From DATLEX01 sp035525045 (GTDB lineage: Bacteria; Acidobacteriota; Thermoanaerobaculia; Gp7-AA8): a stretch of DNA of 10,867 nucleotides. Of the stretch, positions 1 to 5,635 are shown one piece after another; position 1 is the first letter of the stretch, and each line of letters opens with the position of its first letter. The DNA is taken from positions 1 through 10,867 of the forward strand of contig DATLEX010000084.1 in the NCBI GenBank assembly GCA_035525045.1, read 5' to 3'. The notes below the pieces were generated by a model, which was not told where the DNA came from, did not search any database, and saw only the letters and a list, made by a program, of their open reading frames with translations. A program made the position numbers and the translations under genes.

Positions 1-92
1 AAGTGGTGCCAGCCCGGGCCGGAGATTAGACGTGTTGGAAAAGGAAAACGAAACCAGGTAACGCGCGGCGGACCTCGCCAAGCCGGGACATT

Positions 93-168
93 TGGTGGAG
101 CCGAACGGGATCGAACCGTCGACCTCCTGAATGCCATTCAGGCGCTCTCCCAACTGAGCTACGGCCCC
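93..168 (-). tRNA. tRNA-Ala (anticodon GGC), CCA encoded
   Basis: Read on the minus strand, this 76-nt segment folds as a complete cloverleaf. The acceptor stem GGGGCCG pairs with CGGCTCC (one G-U pair), followed by discriminator A and an encoded CCA ending at 93. The D arm contains AGCTCAGTTGGGAGAGC. The anticodon stem CCTGA/TCAGG encloses the 7-nt loop ATGGCAT, giving anticodon GGC, which reads the alanine codons GCC and GCU. The T loop is GGTTCGATCC. The fold has no missing arm or mismatched stem, so the gene looks functional. It is divergent from the redox operon that starts at 282. Confidence 0.97.
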
Positions 169-234
169 ACGAATCAGGTTGGCAAGGGGAACTAACGCCG
201 CCGGGTCGTCAAAATTCCTCCCTGCGAAGGGCGC

Positions 235-263
235 ATTCTACAGGGAAGCGGCAGCAAATTGAA
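235..263 (-). promoter_or_regulatory. candidate promoter for tRNA-Ala
   Basis: On the minus strand a -10-like TAGAAT (240 to 235) lies 17 bp downstream of a weak -35-like TTCAAT (263 to 258). A start near 228 would leave about 60 nt of leader before the mature tRNA at 168. The -10 has five of six consensus bases and the -35 only three. A TTGACG (reading down from about 216) is a rival -35 but has no -10 at proper distance. Confidence 0.3.
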
Positions 264-281
264 TGTGTTAGCCTCGCCGTC

Positions 282-548
282 ATGGACGGTTCCGAAACGC
301 AGCATCCCGCCATTCGCGGCCTCAAGACCGTCTGTCGCTGCAACAACATCAAGTTCAGGACCATCGAGCGCTGCATCCGCGAGGGGGCCTGGACGCTCAG
401 TCAGGTCGCGGCGCGCACCACCGCGACCACCGGCCATTGCGGCGGGAGCTGCACGCCGGGCGTCCTGCAGATGCTCGCCGCCTTCGCGCCCAGGCATCTG
501 GAGCGCGCCGCCGCTCCGCTCGATGCCTGGTGGGTTCGGAAGAAATGA
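282..548 (+). CDS. BFD-like [2Fe-2S]-binding protein
   Basis: This small (88 aa) cytoplasmic protein matches the BFD-like [2Fe-2S] domain, which passes electrons to partner oxidoreductases (bacterioferritin-associated ferredoxin, NirB-type and NifU-type proteins). The cysteine ligands are visible: C18-R-C20 in VCRCNNIKFRTIERCI, then C53-GGS-C57 in TGHCGGSCTPGVLQML, followed by the usual short C-terminal helix. The family normally has CxC then CxxC; here the second pair is CxxxC, with 32 residues between the pairs. There is an extra Cys at 31. The N-terminal 16 residues precede the domain and look disordered. ATG 282 is the only Met upstream of the domain, but no clear ribosome site precedes it. 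The stop TGA (546-548) overlaps the next gene's ATG (545-547), so translation is probably coupled. The likely role is electron donor or sensor for the ArsC-like selenoprotein; this is inference from position. Confidence 0.85.
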   Translation: MDGSETQHPAIRGLKTVCRCNNIKFRTIERCIREGAWTLSQVAARTTATTGHCGGSCTPGVLQMLAAFAPRHLERAAAPLDAWWVRKK

Positions 549-898
549 CCCGGAAGATCGACGTCTACCTCAAGCCGACGTGATCGAGCTGCCGGAAGGC
601 CCTCGATTACCTGGACGGTAAGAACATCGAAATGGTGAAGCACGATCTGGCCAGGGAGCCCCCCTCGCGGAAGCTCCTCGAGCGCCTCCTCGACGAGTCT
701 CACCTCGAGGACTTTCTCAACACCCGCAGTCCCGCCTACAAGGAGCGCAACCTCGGCGCCAGAAAGCTCACCAAGAAAGAGGCCATCGACCTCATGCTCG
801 AAGAGCCCAACCTGATTCGCCGCCCCCTGGTCGTTTCCGGAACGAGAGCCGTCTTCGGCTTCAAACCCGGCGAGCTGGACGAGCTGACCCGCCGATGA
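545..898 (+). CDS. ArsC/Spx-family oxidoreductase, probable selenoprotein (UGA 581-583 read as Sec)
   Basis: From ATG 545 the frame reads MTRKIDVYLKPT, then TGA at 581-583, then SSCRKALDYLDGKNIEMVKH and on to TGA 896-898. With the TGA read through, the product is 117 aa, the usual length of the arsenate reductase-like thioredoxin-fold family. The TGA sits exactly at the catalytic Cys of the N-terminal CxxC or CxxS motif, giving U13-S-S-C16-R-K. Three Arg residues line up by eye with E. coli ArsC R60, R94 and R107: R61 in NTRS, R93 in IRRPLVV and R101 in GTRAVF. The IRRPLVV block is the family's cis-Pro region. The sequence GGAAG at 538-542 may be the ribosome site, and the start overlaps the upstream BFD-like stop (ATGA). 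A conventional call would start at ATG 632 and lose the active site. Reduction of arsenate or of a thiol/disulfide substrate is inferred. The alternative is a TGC-to-TGA mutation or sequencing error. Confidence 0.8.
584..630 (+). promoter_or_regulatory. candidate bacterial SECIS stem-loop(s) downstream of UGA 581-583
   Basis: Two adjacent hairpins follow the in-frame TGA. The distal one has a perfect 5-bp stem, TTACC (607-611) with GGTAA (617-621), closing the loop TGGAC. A G is in loop position 2 and the loop begins 28 nt after the UGA, within the spacing and loop-G pattern usual for bacterial SECIS elements. TCGA at 603-606 and 627-630 could extend the stem across a 3' bulge. The proximal one pairs TCGAG (584-588) with CTCGA (602-606) and GCC (591-593) with GGC (598-600), with a GGAA loop, but its loop is only 10 nt from the UGA. 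The element lies within coding sequence, as bacterial SECIS elements do. Confidence 0.5.
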
Positions 899-1164
899 TG
901 TCCCCCGCCGGCATGGCGCTGGCCGCGATCACGGTGATGCTCTGGCTGCTCTGGAGCGATTCGATCCGGGCCCGCAAGCCGGCGCCGCTGCTCTACGCCA
1001 TCCGCGTGGCCCTCTTCCTCGTGGTCAGCGGCGTGCTGATCCTGAATCTGGTCCGCTATCCCGCCTTTTTCACGGGGACTACCCGGGTCCTGGTCCTCCT
1101 GGCGGTGCTGATCGGGCTACTGGGAGCGGTCTATTTTGGAAAGCGCCTGGCCCGCCGGGCATAG
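895..1164 (+). CDS. small membrane protein with three predicted helices, unknown function
   Basis: I do not recognise this 89-aa protein. Three hydrophobic stretches are clear: about residues 5-21 (GMALAAITVMLWLLW), 34-53 (YAIRVALFLVVSGVLILNLV) and 62-82 (TTRVLVLLAVLIGLLGAVYF). They are separated by basic loops (SIRARKPAP, and the C-terminal GKRLARRA), consistent with an inner-membrane protein with a positive C-terminus facing the cytoplasm. There is no catalytic motif and no Cys. Translation can start at ATG 895, which overlaps the upstream TGA (896-898), or at ATG 898; either implies coupling to the ArsC-like selenoprotein gene. As third gene of the operon it may anchor or partner the redox pair, which is inference. 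It ends 55 bp before the next gene. Confidence 0.75.
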   Translation: MMSPAGMALAAITVMLWLLWSDSIRARKPAPLLYAIRVALFLVVSGVLILNLVRYPAFFTGTTRVLVLLAVLIGLLGAVYFGKRLARRA

Positions 1165-1219
1165 TTTGTGACCCGCATCGCCACCGCCGGAACCCGCCGC
1201 CACTACATTGAGCTTCGCC

Positions 1220-3517
1220 ATGCGAGTCGCACGCCTCATTACCGCCGTCGCCCTCGCTGCCGTCGCAGCCGAGGGGGCGGTGTTCGTGGTCCCCTCCGAC
1301 GAGGAGCTGGTCGCCGAGTCGGCCGCCATCGTGGTGGGTGTGGCCGGCGAGTCGCAGGCGCGGCGGCTGCCCGGCCGTCCCATCGAGACGGTGACCACGA
1401 TCGAGGTGACGGAAGCGCTTCACGGCGCCATCGAAGGGGTGACCATCGAGGTGGTCTCCCTCGGCGGGGTTCTCGGGACCGAGGGGCTCCTGGTGCACGG
1501 GACGACGCGGTTCCACCGCGGCGAGCGCGTTCTTCTCTTCCTCGACCGCCGGCGTGAGGAATGGACCACGCGCGGGATGGCGGTCGGGAAGTTCGCCTTT
1601 TCGGGCGAACTTCTAGTTCGCGACTCCGGCGAGGTTTGCGGATATGGCCGCGACGGCAAGCCGCATCGCGAGCCCTACCGCGCCGCGGAGCCGTTCATCC
1701 GATACGTGGCGGCGACCGCGCGAGGGGAGCGCGTCGCGCCCGACTACATCGTGCAGGCGCCGCCGCGCGCGGCGGCCAATGCCGCGATGCAGCTTCAGTC
1801 CACGCCGGTCGGCACGTGGCTCATGACGCACGGCGGGCGACCGTTGCGATGGGAGAGTTTTTCGACGCCGGCCATCTTTCACAGCGGCGGAGTGCAGCCG
1901 AAGGCCGCCGGCGGCGGGCTCACCGCGGCGCGGCGCGGGATGGCCGCCTGGACGGATGACCCGGGGTCGAGCATCGTCTACCTCTACGGCGGCACGACCA
2001 CGGCCCGGAGCGCGTTCCGCTCGGCGGACGGAGTCAACTCGATCCTCTTCAACGATCCGAGCGAGGAAGTCAGCCAGCAAGGCGTACTGGCGGTCGGCGG
2101 CGTGCACTTCTCGACGGCGACGGCGCACCGCTTCGGGAGCGAGGAGTTCCTGACCATCCTCGAGGCCGACATCGTCGTGCAGAACGACCTGGCGCTGCCG
2201 GGCGTCGCGGGCCCCGGTTTCGACCGCGTGCTCGCTCACGAGCTGGGGCACACGCTCGGCCTGCGTCACTCCGACGCGGGCCCGACGGGCGGCGTGGCCT
2301 CGATGACGGCGATCATGACCTCGACGATCGATTTTCACGGCGACCGCGTCGGGGCGACGCTGCAGGCGTGGGATCGCGATGCGGCCGCGGCCGCGTACGG
2401 CTCGAGCCACTTCGCGTCGTGCTCGGCTCCGGCCATCGCCTCCGAGCCGTCGTCGCTCGACCTGTCGGCCGGGCCGGTCACCCTCTCGGTGAGCGCAACG
2501 GGGACGGGCCCGCTCGAGTATCAGTGGTTCATCGGATCACGCGGCGATACCCGTTCGCCGATCGGCGGCGCCACCTCGCCGTCGGTGTCGGTTGAGCCGG
2601 CCGAGACCACCAGCTACTGGGTGCGCGTGACCGGCGTCTGCTCGCCTCCCGCCGACAGCGCCACGGCGACCGTGACGGTGAACGGCTGCCCGGCGGTGGT
2701 GATCTCCGGAGTGACCGCCAGCGCCACCATCATCCAGGGCCGCTCGCAGACGCTGTCGATCTCCGCGGAGAGCCTGAACCGGACGCTGACCTACCGGTGG
2801 TTCGCCGGCGAGCGGGGCGACAAGTCCGTCCCAGCCGGGACCGGACCGTCGATCGTCGTCGCGCCCGCCCACACCGTTCAATACTGGGCGGAGGTGAGCA
2901 ATGACTGCGGCGCGACAGCCACGACGGAGGCGATCCTGATCGCCGTCTCGCCGTGCACCGCGCCGTCCATCGTGACGCAGCCGGCCCACGCGGACGCGGT
3001 GATGGGCGAGAGCGTCGCGCTGGCGGCAAACATCCGCGGATCGCAGCCGCTGGTCCTGCAGTGGTACGAGGGCCAGCCCGGCGACCTCAGCCGGCCGGTC
3101 CCGAGCGCCATCACGGCCTCGGTGGTCTCGCCGCGGATCCATGCCCCGACCGCCTTCTGGCTGCGCGCGCGCAACGAGTGCGGCGAGGTCCATACGTCGG
3201 CCGCGCAGGTGACGATCTACCCCTCGTGCATCTCTCCGGGGATCAAGGTCCAGCCGGCGGACGCGATGGTTTCGCCGGGCGGCAGCGCGATCCTCTCGGT
3301 CGACGCGGCCGGACCCTCTCTGACCTACCGCTGGTATCAGGGTCCGCTCTACGACTACTCGCACCCGGTGGGCGTGAACGCGCCGCAACTGGTGACGCCG
3401 CCGGTGACCGAGCCGACGCAGTTCTGGGTCGACATCCGCAACCCGTGCGGCGGGGTGAGCAGCACGGTGGCCACGGTGACGCCGAGTCTGGCCCGGCGCC
3501 GGGGCGCCGGGCGCTGA
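1220..3517 (+). CDS. secreted matrixin-like zinc metalloprotease with four C-terminal Ig-like repeats
   Basis: Residue numbers are from ATG 1220; a TTG at 1208 is an alternative start but would lengthen the signal peptide. Residues 1-22 (MRVARLITAVALAAVAAEGA) form an export signal. The zinc site HELGHTLGLRHSD (about 340-352) is the extended HExxHxxGxxH motif of metzincins, in matrixin form with Asp after the third His. The downstream Met (SMTAIM) could supply the met-turn. Four repeats follow, starting near C401, C490, C579 and C670, each about 90 aa. Each opens with a Cys near the strand start, has a Y/LxWxxGxxGD core (YQWFIGSRGD, YRWFAGERGD, LQWYEGQPGD) and a later Cys. The fourth is degenerate (YRWYQGPLYD). 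They resemble bacterial Ig-like domains of secreted proteins. No sorting signal is visible. The product is probably extracellular or surface-bound, with unknown substrate. It converges on the S9 peptidase gene 10 bp away. No clear ribosome site precedes the start. Confidence 0.85.
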   Translation: MRVARLITAVALAAVAAEGAVFVVPSDEELVAESAAIVVGVAGESQARRLPGRPIETVTTIEVTEALHGAIEGVTIEVVSLGGVLGTEGLLVHGTTRFHRGERVLLFLDRRREEWTTRGMAVGKFAFSGELLVRDSGEVCGYGRDGKPHREPYRAAEPFIRYVAATARGERVAPDYIVQAPPRAAANAAMQLQSTPVGTWLMTHGGRPLRWESFSTPAIFHSGGVQPKAAGGGLTAARRGMAAWTDDPGSSIVYLYGGTTTARSAFRSADGVNSILFNDPSEEVSQQGVLAVGGVHFSTATAHRFGSEEFLTILEADIVVQNDLALPGVAGPGFDRVLAHELGHTLGLRHSDAGPTGGVASMTAIMTSTIDFHGDRVGATLQAWDRDAAAAAYGSSHFASCSAPAIASEPSSLDLSAGPVTLSVSATGTGPLEYQWFIGSRGDTRSPIGGATSPSVSVEPAETTSYWVRVTGVCSPPADSATATVTVNGCPAVVISGVTASATIIQGRSQTLSISAESLNRTLTYRWFAGERGDKSVPAGTGPSIVVAPAHTVQYWAEVSNDCGATATTEAILIAVSPCTAPSIVTQPAHADAVMGESVALAANIRGSQPLVLQWYEGQPGDLSRPVPSAITASVVSPRIHAPTAFWLRARNECGEVHTSAAQVTIYPSCISPGIKVQPADAMVSPGGSAILSVDAAGPSLTYRWYQGPLYDYSHPVGVNAPQLVTPPVTEPTQFWVDIRNPCGGVSSTVATVTPSLARRRGAGR
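3491..3512. terminator. perfect GC-rich inverted repeat at convergent gene ends
   Basis: GCCCGGCGCC (3491-3500) and GGCGCCGGGC (3503-3512) are exact reverse complements separated by GG, giving a very stable hairpin. It lies inside the last codons of the metalloprotease gene (encoding ARRRGAG) and 16 bp from the stop of the convergent S9 peptidase gene. No T-run follows on either strand, so it is not a canonical intrinsic terminator. It could still block or slow transcription from both directions. Confidence 0.4.
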
Positions 3518-3527
3518 GAATCACCGC

Positions 3528-5618
3528 CTACGTGCCGATCCAGCGGTCGATCCACTCCCACACCTGCTGGTAGAAGAAGCGGCTGTTCTCGCCGCTCAGG
3601 ATCCAGTGGTTCTCCTCGGGCCACACCAGCAGTTTGCTCGGGACGCGCTGTCGCTGGAGCACCGACCAGTTCTCGAGCGTCTGGTTGAGGGGGACGCGGT
3701 AGTCCTTCTCGCCGACCGAGAGGAGCATCGGGGTCTTGAAGTTGGCAGCGTAGCGGATCGGATTCTGCTCGCGCCAGACGGCGCCCTGTTCCCACACCGG
3801 GCCGCCGGCCATCAGCTCGCGGTGGTAGATCGTGTCGCTCGTTCCCCACTGCGACTCCATGTTGATCAGGCCGGCGTGGCTGATGAGCGCCTTGTAGCGC
3901 GTGGTGGTGGCCTGCAGCCAGTTCGCCAGGTGGCCGCCGTAGCTGGCCCCGCCGGCGACCTGGCGTGAGCCGTCGATGAAGGGGAAGCGCCGGATGGCCT
4001 CGTCGGCGCCCTGATTGATGTCGTCGGCCGGGCCTCGCAGGGGGTCGCCGCCGATGCTCCGCGCGAAGGCCTCGCCGAATCCGGTCGAGCCGCGGTAGTT
4101 CGTCATCAGCATGACGTAACCCGGCCTGCCGAGGAGGTGGTAGTTCCAGCGGAGCGAGATCTGGTCGCGCCACATGTTGAACGGGCCGCCGTGCATCAGG
4201 ACGAACACCGGGTACTTCCTCTTCGGGTCGAAGCCCGGCGGCAGCACGATCATGTTGTGGACCCGCTGGCCGTCCTTGTTCGTGAACCAGAAGTGCCGCG
4301 GCGGCTGCCAGTCGATGGCCGCGGCGCTGGCCACGTTGAAGTCGGTGAGGTTGCGGCGGGTCCGGCGCGCCGGATCGATGCGCACGACCTCGGCCGGATC
4401 GACCGAGCTTCCCCACAGCCCCACCATGACCAGGCCCGGAGCTCGCGAGGCAATCTCGAGATTCGTATACACCCCTCGCTCCGGCTCGACGGCCAGCGAT
4501 GGCGTGCCGCCCGTGGCCGGCACCGAGTAGATCTTCTCCAGCCCGGCATCTTCGGCGGTGAAGTAGATCGTCCGGCTGTCGGCGGTGACGGCGTAGCTGC
4601 CGATGCCGCGGTCGAAGGGTGGCCCGGTCAAAAGGCGCCGGTTGCGCATCGAAGGCCAGTCGTACGCCACCAGCCGGGTGAGGTTGTAGATCTGGCCGTT
4701 GTTGGGATTGAACGTGGCGTAGAGCGTGCGGCCGTCGGGGCTGAATGTCAGGTTCCCGTAGCTCCCGTCGCCGCCTGCGATCGACTCCGGCTCGCCCCCG
4801 TCGGTCTTGACGCGATAGAGCTGATTCGAGACCTGGGAGTAGGCTGCGGCGTTGCGCTGCGTCGTGGCGGCGAAGACCACCCACTGCCCGTCCGGCGACC
4901 AGGCCGCGGTGATCGACTCACCGGCGTTTCCGAGCTGGCCGCTGAATCCGGGCCCGGCGATCAGCTTCGTTCCCGCCAGCAGACTTCTCGCGTTTCCGTC
5001 GGGGAGAGGCTGCACGAAGAGCTGCGGCTGACGCTCGGGTTCGAGCCAGCGGTCCCAGTTCCGGATCGGGAAGGACTCGTAGACGCGGACGCTCGTCTTC
5101 CGCTCCTTCGCCTCCCTGGCCGCCTTCTTGTTCGCCTCGTCGTCACTTGCGCCGCGGAAGGCGCTGCTCACGAAGAGGAGGGCGCCGCCGTCGGGGCGGA
5201 ACTGCGGGCTGCGCGCGCCCGTGGAGAGCGAGGTCACGCGCCGCGCCTCCCCGCCGCCGGCGATGTCGAGAACGTAGATCTGCGCCTGATCGTCTCCCTC
5301 ACGCCTGGCCGAGAAGGCGATGCGCCGGCTGTCGGGCGACCAGGTGGCGCCGCTCTCGGAGGCCTTGGTGAAGGTGATCTGGCGCGGCTTCGCCCCGGCG
5401 TCGGCCGGGGCCAGCCAGAGGTCGGACGTCTGGTCCTTCTCGTCGTAGGCGGGGTCCGTCATCGAGAACACCACCCATCGGCCGTCGGGACTCGGGACGG
5501 GCGGGCCGACGCGCTTCATCGCCCACATGGCTTCGTGCGTCAGCGCCGGTTTCTCGGCGGCGGCTGCGCTCGCCGCGACGAACAGGATGAGAAGGATGCG
5601 GAGAAGGGGCTTGGTCAT
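3528..5618 (-). CDS. S9 family (prolyl oligopeptidase-like) serine peptidase, exported
   Basis: The 696-aa protein starts MTKPLLRILLILFVAASAAAAEKP, a signal peptide of about 21 residues, so it acts outside the cytoplasm. Residues of roughly 30-400 carry beta-propeller blades with WSPDG/FSPDG-type repeats (VPSPDGRWVVF, TWSPDSRRIAF, FRPDGGALLF, WSPDGQWVVF, FSPDGRTLYA). These gate the active site in this family. The C-terminal alpha/beta hydrolase domain has the oxyanion HGGP motif (MHGGPFNMW) and the triad Ser559 (GGASYGGH), Asp639 (GEKDYRVP) and His671 (EENHWIL), with the family's usual order and spacing. It resembles acylaminoacyl-peptidase or dipeptidyl-peptidase members and probably cleaves short peptides; the exact specificity cannot be read. 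A GTG at 5624 is a possible earlier start. It is the last gene of an operon, about 17 bp after the copper-protein gene, and ends 10 bp from the convergent metalloprotease. Confidence 0.93.
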   Translation of the reverse strand: MTKPLLRILLILFVAASAAAAEKPALTHEAMWAMKRVGPPVPSPDGRWVVFSMTDPAYDEKDQTSDLWLAPADAGAKPRQITFTKASESGATWSPDSRRIAFSARREGDDQAQIYVLDIAGGGEARRVTSLSTGARSPQFRPDGGALLFVSSAFRGASDDEANKKAAREAKERKTSVRVYESFPIRNWDRWLEPERQPQLFVQPLPDGNARSLLAGTKLIAGPGFSGQLGNAGESITAAWSPDGQWVVFAATTQRNAAAYSQVSNQLYRVKTDGGEPESIAGGDGSYGNLTFSPDGRTLYATFNPNNGQIYNLTRLVAYDWPSMRNRRLLTGPPFDRGIGSYAVTADSRTIYFTAEDAGLEKIYSVPATGGTPSLAVEPERGVYTNLEIASRAPGLVMVGLWGSSVDPAEVVRIDPARRTRRNLTDFNVASAAAIDWQPPRHFWFTNKDGQRVHNMIVLPPGFDPKRKYPVFVLMHGGPFNMWRDQISLRWNYHLLGRPGYVMLMTNYRGSTGFGEAFARSIGGDPLRGPADDINQGADEAIRRFPFIDGSRQVAGGASYGGHLANWLQATTTRYKALISHAGLINMESQWGTSDTIYHRELMAGGPVWEQGAVWREQNPIRYAANFKTPMLLSVGEKDYRVPLNQTLENWSVLQRQRVPSKLLVWPEENHWILSGENSRFFYQQVWEWIDRWIGT

Positions 5619-5635
5619 GGTCACTCGGCACTCGT

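Noticed and set aside
34..60. T-rich tract downstream of the tRNA on the minus strand as an intrinsic terminator
   Set aside because: The tract is interrupted and I find no strong stem just before it; too weak to annotate. I see nothing else in 1-92.
259..621. Plus-strand 120-aa ORF overlapping the BFD-like gene
   Set aside because: Ser/Arg/Pro-rich with no motif, in conflict with the [2Fe-2S] frame and the ArsC-like frame.
632..898. A short 88-aa ORF starting at ATG 632 as the complete ArsC-like gene
   Set aside because: It lacks the first strand and active-site motif of the family, while the same frame extends upstream to ATG 545 with matching family sequence and only the TGA at 581-583 in between.
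545..898. Pseudogene by nonsense mutation
   Set aside because: Everything outside the TGA is intact and conserved, the TGA is at the catalytic Cys, both gene overlaps are kept and hairpins follow. It remains the main alternative and needs the Sec-machinery check.
1613..2410. Minus-strand ORF over the metalloprotease catalytic region
   Set aside because: Arg-rich shadow; the plus frame has HExxHxxGxxH and a signal peptide.
3355..4884. Second minus-strand ORF (509 aa) over the S9 peptidase gene
   Set aside because: Another frame of the same strand; the true frame carries the triad and signal peptide.
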